From Thermohalobaculum sp039822785 (lineage in GTDB: Bacteria; Pseudomonadota; Alphaproteobacteria; Rhodobacterales; Rhodobacteraceae), in assembly GCA_039822785.1 (NCBI GenBank), contig JBCBMO010000004.1:434001-498000 (forward strand): 64,000 bases of DNA. The letters are read 5' to 3'. Numbering within the stretch: position 1 is the first letter of the stretch; each line of letters starts with the position of its first letter. The notes below the pieces were generated by a model that saw nothing but the letters and a program-made list of their open reading frames with translations, was not told the origin of the DNA and ran no database searches. Made by a program: the position numbers and the translations under genes. Of the stretch, positions 8,725 to 18,165 are shown in pieces.

Positions 8725-10406
8725 CCGACAGGACAGGCGGGCCGCTCGTCTACGTCGCCTTGGGCGGCGCGGGCGAGATCGGCATGAATTGCTATCTCTA
8801 CGGGCTGGGGGACGACGGCGACCGGCGCTGGATCATGGTCGATCTCGGCATCGGTTTCGGCGACATGGATACCGCGCCGGGGGTGGAGCTGATCGTGCCC
8901 GACATCAGCTTTGCCATCGAGCAGGCGGACCGGCTGGACGGCATCTTCATCACCCATGGGCATGAGGATCACATCGGCGGCGTCCCGCATCTGTGGACCC
9001 AGCTTCGCGCGCCGATCTACGCCCGCCCCTTCACCGCCGAGCTCGTGCGCCGCAAGATGCAGGAGGCGGGGCTCGACCCCAGCGTCGTCGTCGAGGTCGA
9101 CACCGGTGAGCGCACCAAGGCCGGCCCCTTCAGCGTCGAGTTCGTGAACGTCACCCACTCGATCCCCGAGGCGTCGATGCTGGCGATCCGCACCCCGGCG
9201 GGTCTTGCCGTACACTCCGGCGACTTCAAGATGGACGAGGCGCCCCAGGTCGGCGAGCCCTTCGACATCACGCCGTTCGAGGCACTGGGCGCCGAGGGGG
9301 TGCAAGCCTTCGCCTGCGACAGCACCAATGTCTTCCTGCCCGGCCATGCGGGGTCGGAGGGGGAGGTGATCCACAACCTCGCCCGCGTGATCCGCGATCA
9401 GCGGGGCGCGGTGGCGGCGACCTCCTTCGCCTCCAACGTCGCGCGGCTCTATACGCTGGCAACCGCCGCCAAGGAGGCCGGGCGCTCCATCGTCGTCGCC
9501 GGGCGGGCCATGCGCCGGATGATCGAGGTCGCGGTGCAGACGGGCCAGCTCAGGGACTTCCCCGAGGTGGTACCGGAGGAGCGCATCCAGGACATCCCCG
9601 ACGAGAACCTGTTCTACCTGGTCACCGGCAGCCAGGGGGAGGCGCGCGCCGCGCTCGCCCGCATCGCCGCCGGCACCCACCCCACCGTGGCCTTGGGAGA
9701 GGGCGATACGGTCCTCTTCTCCTCCAAGACCATCCCGGGGAACGAGGCGGGGATCTACAGGCTCTATAACCGCCTCAGCGAGAAGGGGATCCGGGTCATC
9801 GACGGAGACATGGAGCGGATCCACGTCTCCGGTCACGCGCGGCGGGGCGATCTGGAGCGGCTGTACCACGCGCTGCGCCCCAAGGTGGCCGTGCCGCTGC
9901 ACGGTGAGCACCGCCATCTGGTCGAACATGCCGAGAGCGCGATCCACTGGGGTGCGGGCGAGGGGCTGGTCGCCCCCAACGGCGATGTCATGCGCCTGGA
10001 CGGCAACGCGCCGGGCAAGATCGACGAGGCGGAGACGGGCCGTGTCTACCTCGACGGCACGGTCCACGTCGGCGCCTATGACGGCGTGATCCGCGACCGG
10101 CTGCGGCTCGCGCGCCTGGGCCTGATCGTGGTGTCGGTCGTGGTGGACGAGAGCGGTGAGCTCATCGCCGACCCCGAAGCGGTGACCATCGGCCTGCCGA
10201 AGCAGGACGACACCTGGACCGGCCCGCTGGAGGCTGCGATCGCCAAGGCCGTCGATCAGGCGATGGAGGATGCGCCGGCCAAGCAGCTCCGCACAGATAA
10301 CGGCATCGAGGAAGCCGTCGGTCGCGGCGCGCGGCGCATCGCCAACAAATGGCTCGGCAAGAAACCGGTCGTCCAGACCATCATCCACCGCCTGGCGGAC
10401 GACTGA
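8721..10406 (+). CDS. rnj: Ribonuclease J
   Basis: Metallo-beta-lactamase/beta-CASP ribonuclease with 5'-exo and endonuclease activity in RNA turnover. At 561 residues it has the normal length. The zinc-binding motif THGHEDHIGGVPH is near residue 75, HSGDFK follows, and the beta-CASP serine/threonine and histidine motifs are CDSTNVFLPGHAGSE and HVSGHARRGDLERLY. The C-terminal domain ends in NKWLGKKPVVQTIIHRL. The start chosen is the ATG at 8721, overlapping the coaX stop; longer frames upstream merely shadow coaX. Confidence 0.95.
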   Translation: MTDRTGGPLVYVALGGAGEIGMNCYLYGLGDDGDRRWIMVDLGIGFGDMDTAPGVELIVPDISFAIEQADRLDGIFITHGHEDHIGGVPHLWTQLRAPIYARPFTAELVRRKMQEAGLDPSVVVEVDTGERTKAGPFSVEFVNVTHSIPEASMLAIRTPAGLAVHSGDFKMDEAPQVGEPFDITPFEALGAEGVQAFACDSTNVFLPGHAGSEGEVIHNLARVIRDQRGAVAATSFASNVARLYTLATAAKEAGRSIVVAGRAMRRMIEVAVQTGQLRDFPEVVPEERIQDIPDENLFYLVTGSQGEARAALARIAAGTHPTVALGEGDTVLFSSKTIPGNEAGIYRLYNRLSEKGIRVIDGDMERIHVSGHARRGDLERLYHALRPKVAVPLHGEHRHLVEHAESAIHWGAGEGLVAPNGDVMRLDGNAPGKIDEAETGRVYLDGTVHVGAYDGVIRDRLRLARLGLIVVSVVVDESGELIADPEAVTIGLPKQDDTWTGPLEAAIAKAVDQAMEDAPAKQLRTDNGIEEAVGRGARRIANKWLGKKPVVQTIIHRLADD

Positions 10407-10436
10407 TCCTGCGTTGACTGCATTGACGGGGGTCGC

Positions 10437-11237
10437 TCAGCCCTTGACGAGCCTGAGCAGTGCCGTGCGCGCGATCGTGGAGACGCAATGCCGGATCATC
10501 GCGACCGAGTCGCGTATTGCCACCGGCTGCGGAACGCGCCGGCCCTTTGTTGCCTTCGGTCTCCACGCTGGATGGGCCATGTCGAGCCGACCGTGCTGTG
10601 GCACAGGGGTCATGCCCTGCGGCACGTGATCCGGCTTGCAGAAGACCAGGATGTTCTGGCGGTACCAGGGCTGGATGTGCTCATCCGTCCAGATCTCCGG
10701 GCGGATGATGTCGAGGGTCACGAAACCCCGCCTGGCGAACTTCTCCGCCCAGTAGGACGGCCATTGCTCGTTGATATGCGATGACCCGTCCTGCCCCGGC
10801 ACGGCGGCGGAGAACAGCACGACCGGCGCGGCCTCGGTCAGCCTGTCGACGAAGTGGTCGGCTGAGGTCTCCGGCAGGTGCTCCGCCACCTCCAGGGTGC
10901 AGGCGAGGTCGAACTGGCCGAGGACGGGCGCATTGGACAAGTCCGCGGGCGTGAAGCGGTCGGCCGGGATTTCCAGCATGCTCCGGTCGACATAGTCGCC
11001 ATCGAAGCCCTGGACCTCGGACACGCCGTTTCGCTGGAATGCGGCCAGCCAGCCCCCGACGCCACAGCCCACATCGACCACACGCCGCGGGGAAAAGTGC
11101 CGGAGGACGAGCGGCACGATGAGATCGGCTGAGGCGATGGAGCCGTCACGCTGCCCGTCGAAGAAAGCCGAGTCGTAAACCTGCGGCTGCACGCCGGGCG
11201 CGCCCGCCGCTGCGGTTCCCACATCCGAAACAGCCAT
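10437..11237 (-). CDS. Class I SAM-dependent methyltransferase
   Basis: A 266-residue putative methyltransferase. The nucleotide-binding motif I is clear (RRVVDVGCGVGGWLAAF), followed by an acidic ribose-binding turn (VQGFDGDYVD) and a LACTLEVAEHLPE segment matching motif IV to V. The substrate cannot be told from sequence. Such small methyltransferases in this phylum often modify sugars, quinones or lipids. It faces rnj (convergent, 30 bases apart) and has no obvious operon partner; rhlE lies upstream on the same strand 33 bases away and may be co-transcribed. Confidence 0.8.
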   Translation of the reverse strand: MAVSDVGTAAAGAPGVQPQVYDSAFFDGQRDGSIASADLIVPLVLRHFSPRRVVDVGCGVGGWLAAFQRNGVSEVQGFDGDYVDRSMLEIPADRFTPADLSNAPVLGQFDLACTLEVAEHLPETSADHFVDRLTEAAPVVLFSAAVPGQDGSSHINEQWPSYWAEKFARRGFVTLDIIRPEIWTDEHIQPWYRQNILVFCKPDHVPQGMTPVPQHGRLDMAHPAWRPKATKGRRVPQPVAIRDSVAMIRHCVSTIARTALLRLVKG

Positions 11238-11270
11238 GACCGCTCCCCCAAGCAGGTATCGCTGGTTGCC

Positions 11271-12851
11271 TTATGCGGCTTCGTTCTCCGACGTTGCCAC
11301 GATGTCCGCCCCCTCAGGCGTCTCGTCCGTCGCCGGCGCGCCGGCGTTCGAGGATCCTTTTGAGATCATGTGCGCCGGCACGGGACGCAGCAGGAAGGCA
11401 GGAACATGGTCGCCAAGGCCTATGACCGGACGGTCGCTGCCGCCGCCGTTGCGCCCACGGCCCCCACGCTTGCCGCGATCCCGTTCGCGCCCGCGGTCGC
11501 CGCGGTCGCGATGATGGTCCCGCTCCCGCTCCACCTCGCGCTTCGGCGCCTCTTCGGCGACCTCGATGGGCTCGGCGGTCTTCTCTTCGCCGGCGACGGC
11601 CAGCGCGTCGTCGGTGCTGCCACGGCGTGAACGGCTGCGGCGCGGCTTGGCCTTTGCCTCCGCCTCGGTCTTGTCCTCCGCCGCAGGCATGCTCGGACGC
11701 GCGGTTTCTGGCACGTCGATCGTGGGGATCTGCGCCTTCGTCAGCTCGTGGATGCGGTCGAGATACTTGTCGTCTGCCGGAACAGCGATCGTAAACGCCG
11801 TCCCCTCCCGCCCTGCGCGGCCAGTGCGGCCGATGCGGTGGACGTAATCCTCCGGGTGGGTCGGCACGTCATAGTTCACGACATGACTCACATTGGGGAT
11901 ATCGAGGCCGCGCGCGGCGACGTCGGAGGCGACGAGCACCTTGATCTCCCCGTTGCGGAAGCCGTCGAGCGTGGCCATGCGCACCGACTGGTCGAGATCG
12001 CCATGCAGGGCGCCGGCGTTGTAGCCGTGCTTCTGCAGCGACTTGAACAGTGTGCCGATATCCCGCTTGCGGTTGCAGAAGATGATCGCGTTGCGGAACT
12101 TCTCGCCCTCGCCATCGAGCAGGGCGCGCAGCACGGCGCGCTTCTCGGCATCGGTCCGGTCGCGCCGGGTGGGGCTGAACTTGCACAGACCCTGCGTGAT
12201 CGTCTCGCCCGTCGTCGCCTGGCGCGCCACCTCGACCTTCAGTGGGTTGTGCAGGAAGGTATCGGTGATCCGCACGATCTCCGGCGCCATGGTGGCCGAG
12301 AAGAAGAGCGTCTGGCGCTTCAGCGCGTTCGTCAGGTTGAAGATCCGCTCGATGTCCGGGATGAAGCCCATGTCGAGCATCCGGTCGGCCTCGTCGACCA
12401 CCATGATCTCGATCCCCGTCAGCATCAGCTTGCCCCGCTCGAAATGGTCGAGCAGCCGGCCCGGGGTGGCGATCAGCACATCGACGCCGCGGTCGATCAG
12501 CTTGTCCTGATTGGCGAAGTTCACCCCGCCGATCAACAGCGCCATCGAGAGCTTGGTCTTCTTGCCGTAGATCTCGAAGTTCTCGGCGACCTGCGCGGCA
12601 AGCTCGCGCGTGGGGCAGAGGATGAGAGACCGCGGCATCCGAGCCCGTGCGCGGCCCTTGGCCAGCAGCGTGATCATCGGCAGTGTGAAGGAAGCGGTCT
12701 TTCCGGTGCCCGTCTGGGCGATGCCGATGACGTCGCGACCCTTCAGCGCTTCGGGGATGGCCTGGGCCTGGATGGGGGTGGGGCTTTGGTAGCCCGCTTC
12801 CGCGACGGCGGCGAGGACCTTGGGATCAAGGTCGAGATCGATAAATTTCAT
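11271..12851 (-). CDS. DEAD-box ATP-dependent RNA helicase, RhlE-like
   Basis: Unwinds RNA duplexes, in this family usually during ribosome assembly, RNA decay or cold growth. The 526-residue protein shows the ordered motifs: Q motif region YQSPTPIQAQAIP, Walker A AQTGTGKT, PTRELAAQ, TPGRL, VDEADRMLDMG, FFSATM, and C-terminal ARGLDIPNVSHV and HRIGRTGRAG. After residue about 400 comes a basic, low-complexity tail rich in R, G, E and D, typical of RhlE/DeaD proteins. A 97-base leader and a candidate promoter precede it. Confidence 0.93.
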   Translation of the reverse strand: MKFIDLDLDPKVLAAVAEAGYQSPTPIQAQAIPEALKGRDVIGIAQTGTGKTASFTLPMITLLAKGRARARMPRSLILCPTRELAAQVAENFEIYGKKTKLSMALLIGGVNFANQDKLIDRGVDVLIATPGRLLDHFERGKLMLTGIEIMVVDEADRMLDMGFIPDIERIFNLTNALKRQTLFFSATMAPEIVRITDTFLHNPLKVEVARQATTGETITQGLCKFSPTRRDRTDAEKRAVLRALLDGEGEKFRNAIIFCNRKRDIGTLFKSLQKHGYNAGALHGDLDQSVRMATLDGFRNGEIKVLVASDVAARGLDIPNVSHVVNYDVPTHPEDYVHRIGRTGRAGREGTAFTIAVPADDKYLDRIHELTKAQIPTIDVPETARPSMPAAEDKTEAEAKAKPRRSRSRRGSTDDALAVAGEEKTAEPIEVAEEAPKREVERERDHHRDRGDRGRERDRGKRGGRGRNGGGSDRPVIGLGDHVPAFLLRPVPAHMISKGSSNAGAPATDETPEGADIVATSENEAA

Positions 12852-13444
12852 GAAGTCCTTCGGTGCAGCTGCAAGACGGAGTGCGACACTTACATGGCCG
12901 CTACATCGTCCCTCGCGGCCCCAAGCGCCCGTATTGGCGCTCTATGTTGCGCCGCCTATGCGCTTTCTTATCCGGAATGTCAACGATTTAAGATTTCGGG
13001 CACTTAGCGCCCCCCGGCAGGACGGCCGGCAGAGCATCGACCGTCACGGCAAGCGGCGCCGTCCGGGGTGATCGAGAGCGCGAGTCGGAGGGATCTTTGG
13101 CGAAAAGAGAGGGGCCGCGCAGCCCGCTGCCTAAAGGGGTGGAAGGCGGCACGGGCGGCGCGGCTGTCCGGGGCGAGGGGGTCCTCTCTCAAGGTCGCCG
13201 GAAACAACACGAGGTCGGCGGTACGCATTATTCAACGCTACAACGACCGGACGCCTCATTGATGGGGGATTCAGCGCCGGACGGATGTGACCGGCGTCAC
13301 ACCGCCCTGCGCCACCCTGTCCACGAACGGCGCACTCATGGGCTCGCCAGGTTGCATTTGACCAAGAAAACACGTGCAGGCTGCAGCGCACCTGCCCTAA
13401 GGGCACCAGCCGGCAAATCGACGGGCTGCCGCGCTAGAATCCCG
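12852..13444. other. 593-base intergenic region, no supported gene
   Basis: The region lies between the 5' end of the helicase gene and the 3' end of prfC, both on the minus strand. The part next to the helicase (about 12940-13000) is AT-richer and holds a promoter candidate. The rest contains only short frames with biased arginine/alanine composition and no start with a good ribosome-binding site, so I call no gene. A non-coding RNA cannot be excluded. Confidence 0.5.
12955..12983 (-). promoter_or_regulatory. Candidate sigma-70 promoter of the RNA helicase gene
   Basis: On the minus strand TTGACA (12978-12983) is followed after 17 bases by CATAGG (12955-12960). The -35 is perfect and the -10 weak. 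It would give a leader of roughly 95 bases before the ATG at 12851. The local AT-rich context supports it. Confidence 0.4.
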
Positions 13445-15055
13445 TCACGCCAGGGTCTCCTTCACCGCCGAGAGGCGCACCTCGGGGTGGTCGCGCTCGG
13501 CGCGGTCGATGTCGAACTGGATGCGCGTCATGAAGACCGGATCGCCGTCATGGTCATGGGCCATCTGGCCGCGATAGGCCTTGATGAAGGCCTCCAGCGC
13601 CTCATCGGAGCCAGCGATCCAGCGGGCGGAGGTGTACTGGGTGGGCTCCATGCGCACCGGCAGGCCGTACTCCTGCTCTATGCGGCTGGCGAGCACCTCG
13701 AACTGCAAGTGGCCCACCACGCCCACGATGAACCCTGAGCCGATGGCGGGCTTGAAGAGCTTGGCGGCCCCTTCCTCGGCAAACTGCGTCAGCGCCTTGT
13801 CCAGGTGCTTGGCCTTCATCGGATCGCCCGCGCGCACGGCCTGCAACAGCTCCGGCGCAAAGCTCGGGATGCCCTGGAACCGCAGCGCCTCGCCCTCGGT
13901 CAGCGCATCGCCGATGCGAAGCTGCCCGTGGTTGGGGATGCCGATGATATCGCCCGCCCAGGCGTCGTCGGCGACCTCCCGCTCCGCCGCCAGGAACAGC
14001 ACGGGGTTGGAGATGGCCATCGGCTTGCCCGCGCGCACATGCTGCAGCTTCATCCCGCGCTTGAAGTGGCCGCTGCACAGCCGCAGGAACGCCACGCGGT
14101 CACGGTGCTTGGGGTCCATGTTGGCCTGCACCTTGAACACGAAGCCGGAGACCTTCTTGTCCTCCGCGCTCACCTGGCGTTTGTCGGTCATCCGCGGCTG
14201 GGGCACCGGCGCGTAATGGGCGATGCCCTCCATCAGCTCCCGCACGCCGAAGGAGTTGAGCGCGGAGCCGAACCAGATCGGGGTCATCGTGCCCGCGAGA
14301 AAGGCCGAGTGGTCGAAGGCAGGCAACAGCCCGCGCGCCATCTCGACCTCCTCGCGCAGGGTCTCCAGGCGGTCCGTCGGCAGATGCGCCTCGATCCGCG
14401 GATCCTCCAGCCCCTCCACTGCGATGCTCTCGCCGCGCACGTTGCGGTCGGCGCGGTCCATCAGGTCGAGCCGGTCGCGGAGCAGGTCGTAGGCACCCAG
14501 GAACTCGCGGCCCATGCCGATGGGCCAGCTCGCCGGGGTCACGTCCAGCGCCAGCGCCTCCTGGATCTCGTCGATGATCTCAAAGGTCTCGCGGCTCTCG
14601 CGGTCCATCTTGTTGCAGAAGGTCAGGATCGGCAGGTCGCGCAGCCGGCACACCTCGAACAGTTTCCGGGTCTGGCTCTCCACCCCCTTCGCGCCATCGA
14701 TCACCATGATCGCGGCATCGACGGCGGTCAGGGTCCGATAGGTGTCCTCCGAGAAATCCTCGTGGCCCGGCGTGTCGACCAGGTTGAACCAGTGCTCGCC
14801 ATAGGGAAACGACATGGCCGAGGCGGAGACCGAGATCCCGCGCTCCTGTTCCATCTTCATGAAGTCCGAGCGCGTGCGCCGCGCCTCGCCCTTGGCGCGC
14901 ACCTGCCCGGCCATCTGGATCGCGCCGCCATAGAGCAACAGCTTCTCGGTCAGCGTCGTCTTGCCCGCATCCGGGTGCGAGATGATCGCAAAGGTCCGCC
15001 GCCGCGCGATCTCGGGCGGCAGGATGGGCTGGTTGGAGAGCGCGGTGTCGGCCAT
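13445..15055 (-). CDS. prfC: Peptide chain release factor 3
   Basis: Translational GTPase that recycles RF1/RF2 after termination. The 536-residue protein has G1 SHPDAGKTTLTE, G2/switch region KMEQERGISVSASAMSF, G3 DTPGHEDFSEDTYRTL and G4 CNKMDRES. It has the RF3-type C-terminal domain rather than those of EF-G. The start was set at ATG 15055 (MADTALSNQPILPPEIARRR), which places the G1 motif at the normal distance; the frame stays open a further 30 codons upstream but that stretch is not family-like. Confidence 0.95.
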   Translation of the reverse strand: MADTALSNQPILPPEIARRRTFAIISHPDAGKTTLTEKLLLYGGAIQMAGQVRAKGEARRTRSDFMKMEQERGISVSASAMSFPYGEHWFNLVDTPGHEDFSEDTYRTLTAVDAAIMVIDGAKGVESQTRKLFEVCRLRDLPILTFCNKMDRESRETFEIIDEIQEALALDVTPASWPIGMGREFLGAYDLLRDRLDLMDRADRNVRGESIAVEGLEDPRIEAHLPTDRLETLREEVEMARGLLPAFDHSAFLAGTMTPIWFGSALNSFGVRELMEGIAHYAPVPQPRMTDKRQVSAEDKKVSGFVFKVQANMDPKHRDRVAFLRLCSGHFKRGMKLQHVRAGKPMAISNPVLFLAAEREVADDAWAGDIIGIPNHGQLRIGDALTEGEALRFQGIPSFAPELLQAVRAGDPMKAKHLDKALTQFAEEGAAKLFKPAIGSGFIVGVVGHLQFEVLASRIEQEYGLPVRMEPTQYTSARWIAGSDEALEAFIKAYRGQMAHDHDGDPVFMTRIQFDIDRAERDHPEVRLSAVKETLA

Positions 15056-15243
15056 GGCCGTGCCTATAGCCGCGTGGGCGCCTTGGGAAAAGGCCAGCCA
15101 GGCTCGACCGTTCCTGGCACGCGCCTTGTCTGCGCCGGAGGGCACTGCTACTCAGGCCGTTAACCCGATCAGGCGCGTCGGGTTTTGCGCCTGTGATGCC
15201 GGCCGGCTCGACGACCCTTTGCGCCAACGGAGGAAAGCGTTCT

Positions 15244-16389
15244 TTGAGCACCGCGCCCGATCCGCTGCCGCTCCTGTCGCTGCGCGATGTCTCTGTCGCC
15301 TTCGAGGGGCAGCTCGCCGTCGACGCGGTAAGCATCGACGTCGGCCGGGGCGAGATCGTCTGCCTCCTGGGCCCCTCCGGCTGCGGGAAGTCCACCACGC
15401 TCAGGGTCGCGGCGGGTGTCGAACGACAAACCGGGGGCCAGGTCGTCATGGGCGACCGCATCGTGTCCGACGCCACCCGCCATCTGCCGCCGGAGGCGCG
15501 CGAGATCGGGCTGATGTTCCAGGATTTCGCCCTGTTCCCCCATCTAAGCGTCGCCGAGAACGTCGCCTTCGGCCTGCGGGGCCGGGTGGCGCGGCGCGAC
15601 CGGGGGCGGGTGGTGGAGGCCGAGCTCAAGCGCGTCGGTCTGGCGGATGCGGCAGCGCGCTATCCCCATCAGCTCTCGGGCGGGGAGCAGCAGCGCGTGG
15701 CACTGGCCCGCGCCCTGGCGCCTCAGCCGCGGGTGATGTTGATGGACGAGCCCTTCTCGGGCCTCGACACCCGGCTGCGCGACACGGTGCGCGAGGAGAC
15801 GCTGAGCCTGCTGCGCGAGTCCGGCACCGCGGTGATGCTCGTGACCCATGAGCCTGAGGAAGCCATGCGCATGGCCGACCGGATCGCCCTGATGCGCGAC
15901 GGCCAGATCGTGCAGACTGGCGCCCCTTATACGGTCTACACCGCGCCCGTGGACACCAAGGCGGCGGCCTTCTTCTCGGAGGTCAACGTGATCGAGGCCG
16001 TGGTGCGCGACGGTCAGATCGATACCGCCTTCGGTCGCTTCCTGTCGCCTGGCCTGGCGGAGGGTGCGCCGGTGGATCTCGTCTTCCGTCCGCAGCATCT
16101 GGACATCGCGCCCGGCGACCGGGAGCCGCCCTTTCCGGGCCCGGTGGATGGGGCGATCGCTGAGGGCACGGTCGTCCGGGCGCGGTTTGTCGGGACCTAT
16201 AGCCTGATCGAGACGGTCATGGTGGATGGCTCGCGGCTGACGGCGACGGTGCCCTTTGCCTGGCTGCCGGAGGAGGGGAGCGCCGTCGCGCTGCGGCTTC
16301 ATCGCGAGCGCTGTCACCTGTTCCCTGCGTCAGGTGCGCCGGCGGCCCAAGCCATCGCCGCCGCGCCAACCGCGCAGGCCGCCGAGTAA
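15244..16389 (+). CDS. ABC transporter ATP-binding protein, iron(III)/FbpC-like
   Basis: Energises an import ABC transporter. Walker A is GPSGCGKST, the signature is LSGGEQQR and Walker B is VMLMDEPFSGLD, followed by the switch histidine in LVTHEPEEA. A C-terminal extension of about 130 residues matches the TOBE/regulatory domain of FbpC/CysA/PotA-type ATPases. The chosen start is TTG at 15244, 10 bases after GGAGGA, giving LSTAPDPLPLLSLRDVSV; an ATG at 15193 is possible but lacks such a site. No permease or binding protein is adjacent, so substrate specificity (Fe3+ suggested by similarity) is inference. Confidence 0.85.
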   Translation: MSTAPDPLPLLSLRDVSVAFEGQLAVDAVSIDVGRGEIVCLLGPSGCGKSTTLRVAAGVERQTGGQVVMGDRIVSDATRHLPPEAREIGLMFQDFALFPHLSVAENVAFGLRGRVARRDRGRVVEAELKRVGLADAAARYPHQLSGGEQQRVALARALAPQPRVMLMDEPFSGLDTRLRDTVREETLSLLRESGTAVMLVTHEPEEAMRMADRIALMRDGQIVQTGAPYTVYTAPVDTKAAAFFSEVNVIEAVVRDGQIDTAFGRFLSPGLAEGAPVDLVFRPQHLDIAPGDREPPFPGPVDGAIAEGTVVRARFVGTYSLIETVMVDGSRLTATVPFAWLPEEGSAVALRLHRERCHLFPASGAPAAQAIAAAPTAQAAE

Positions 16390-16559
16390 CGAAACGGCAC
16401 GCCCCGGCGTAGCCATCGGCGCCAAAGGGCTTAATTCACGGTCACGTGGTCCGGGGGCCTTCCCTCCGACGGCGCAACCAAATATGTCCCGTAGGTAACA
16501 GGGCGCTGTCCGAGCCAAGCGGCTCTGCGGCCCCAGCGGAATTTTGGGAGGACTGGGCC

Positions 16560-16784
16560 ATGGGCCTGAGTATCTGGCAGATCCTGATCGTCGTGCTGCT
16601 GCTCGTGCTGCTCTTCGGACGCGGCAAGATCTCTGAGCTCATGGGCGACATGGCCAAGGGCATCAAGAGCTTCAAGAAGGGCATGTCGGAGGATCCGGAT
16701 GAGGCGCCCAAGGTGACCGATCAGCCGGGCACCACGATCAATGCCGAACCCTCGAGCGTCGAGGGCAAGAAGGACAGCGCCTGA
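16560..16784 (+). CDS. tatA: Sec-independent protein translocase subunit TatA
   Basis: Pore-forming Tat subunit that moves folded proteins across the inner membrane. The 74-residue protein has a single N-terminal helix (LSIWQILIVVLLLVLLFG), the FGRGK hinge and an amphipathic helix (ISELMGDMAKGIKSFKKGM), then an acidic tail. The ATG at 16560 follows GGGAGG with good spacing. First gene of tatABC. Tat substrates are visible in this window, for instance the DUF1513 protein. Confidence 0.96.
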   Translation: MGLSIWQILIVVLLLVLLFGRGKISELMGDMAKGIKSFKKGMSEDPDEAPKVTDQPGTTINAEPSSVEGKKDSA

Positions 16785-16809
16785 GGGGTTGTGCCTCCAG
16801 GGCTTTGTA

Positions 16810-16829
16810 AGCCGCCCCGCGCGGCGGCT
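16810..16829 (+). promoter_or_regulatory. Hairpin between tatA and tatB
   Basis: AGCCGCC and GGCGGCT form a perfect 7-bp GC stem around a 6-base loop, with no T run after it. Placed after tatA, it may stabilise the tatA message or attenuate tatB, matching the higher TatA need. This role is inference. Confidence 0.4.
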
Positions 16830-16850
16830 GTCTGAGAGAGGGATCGGGCC

Positions 16851-17321
16851 TTGCTCGACATCGGCTGGACCGAACTGATCGTCATCGGCGTGCTCGCCCT
16901 GCTGGTGGTGGGACCGAAGGAACTGCCGGGCCTGTTCCGCACCGTCGGCCAATACGTGGGCAAGGCCCGCTCCATGGCGCGGGAATTCCAGCGCTCGATG
17001 GAGGATGCCGCGCGAGACGTGGACGGCGGGGCGTTGAACCAGCTTCGCGACGCCAAGCGCGACTTCGACAAGATGGCCAAGGTCGACTTCAACGAACAGG
17101 CCAAGCGCGCCCAGGACAGTCTGACCAAGCCGGCGACTGCCGCGACCAATTCGGGCAGCACATCCAGCACCGCGACGACCCCTGCAGCGAGCCCGGCGCC
17201 CAAGGCCGAGACGCCAGCACCGTCGGCCGAGACGCCCGCGCCCGGGGCCACGCCCGAGCAGGCGGCACCGGCCGAGGCTGCGCCAGCCGCGCCGCCCGCG
17301 CCGGCGTCGAAGGAGGGCTGA
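16851..17321 (+). CDS. tatB: Sec-independent protein translocase subunit TatB
   Basis: Receptor-complex Tat subunit. The 156-residue protein begins MLDIGWTELIVIGVLALLVVG, a single transmembrane helix with the conserved early glutamate, then PKELPGLFRTVGQYVGKARS and a helical region. The C-terminal third is a low-complexity Ala/Pro/Thr/Glu linker. The start is TTG at 16851. It is separated by 66 bases from tatA and by 4 from tatC. Confidence 0.95.
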   Translation: MLDIGWTELIVIGVLALLVVGPKELPGLFRTVGQYVGKARSMAREFQRSMEDAARDVDGGALNQLRDAKRDFDKMAKVDFNEQAKRAQDSLTKPATAATNSGSTSSTATTPAASPAPKAETPAPSAETPAPGATPEQAAPAEAAPAAPPAPASKEG

Positions 17322-17325
17322 GCGC

Positions 17326-18165
17326 GTGAAGGACGACGACAGCCACATTGACGCCAGTTCCGCACCCCTGATCGAGCACCTGGTCGAGCTGCGTCAGCGG
17401 CTGATGTACGCCCTTGGCGCGCTCGCGGTCTGTGCCGGGATCTGCTTTATCTTCTACGCCCAGCTCTATCAGGTGCTCAGCTACCCGCTGTTGAATGTCG
17501 ACCCTGACGCCAAGATCCAGACGCTGAGCCCGCAGGAAGCCTTCTTCACGGTGATGAACCTGTCGATCTGGGGCGGCTTCTTCTTCGGCTTCCCACTGAT
17601 CGCCTTCCAGCTCTGGCGGTTCGTGGCGCCGGGGCTCTACCGCTCGGAGCAGTCGGCCTTTCTGCCCTTCCTGATCGCCTCGCCCTTCCTCTTCATCTGC
17701 GGCGCTTCGCTGGCCTATTTCCTGGTGATCCCGCTCGCCCTCGACTTCCTGATCGGCTTTGCCGAAAGCGCGGCGAGCGCCCAGGGCGTCGCCATCGAAA
17801 ACGTGAACCGCTTCAGCGAGTACATCGGTTTCATCAAGGTGATGCTCCTGGCCTTCGGAGCGTCCTTTCAGCTTCCCGTGCTCCTGACCTTGATGGGCCG
17901 TGCCGGGCTCGTGACCGCTGCCGGGCTGGCGGGGGGGCGCAAGTACGCGGTCGTCGGCATCGCGGCCATGGCGGCCATCATCACCCCGCCCGATGTGATC
18001 AGCCAGATCGCCCTCGGCGGCTCGGTCTACATCCTCTACGAGATCTCGATCCACCTCGTCCGCCTGGCGGAGATGCGGCGCGCCCGCGAGCGCGCCGAGG
18101 ACGAGGAGGACTGGAACGAGGACGAGGATCTGGAGACGGCGTCTCGGCCGGACACGGGCCCTTGA
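17326..18165 (+). CDS. tatC: Sec-independent protein translocase subunit TatC
   Basis: Signal-recognition core of the Tat system, a six-helix membrane protein. The 279-residue product contains LIEHLVELRQRLM at the N terminus, the LSPQEAFFTVMNLSIWGGFFFGFPLIAFQLWRFVAPGLY region (hallmark FxxPGLY) and the later ITPPDVISQ segment. A charged tail rich in E and D follows. GTG start at 17326. Its TGA overlaps the start of the next gene, so the ATPase is translationally coupled. Confidence 0.96.
   Translation: MKDDDSHIDASSAPLIEHLVELRQRLMYALGALAVCAGICFIFYAQLYQVLSYPLLNVDPDAKIQTLSPQEAFFTVMNLSIWGGFFFGFPLIAFQLWRFVAPGLYRSEQSAFLPFLIASPFLFICGASLAYFLVIPLALDFLIGFAESAASAQGVAIENVNRFSEYIGFIKVMLLAFGASFQLPVLLTLMGRAGLVTAAGLAGGRKYAVVGIAAMAAIITPPDVISQIALGGSVYILYEISIHLVRLAEMRRARERAEDEEDWNEDEDLETASRPDTGP

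Noticed and set aside
13131..13406. 91-codon frame in the gap between the helicase gene and prfC
   Set aside because: No ribosome-binding site, arginine/proline-rich, and other frames overlap it equally well.
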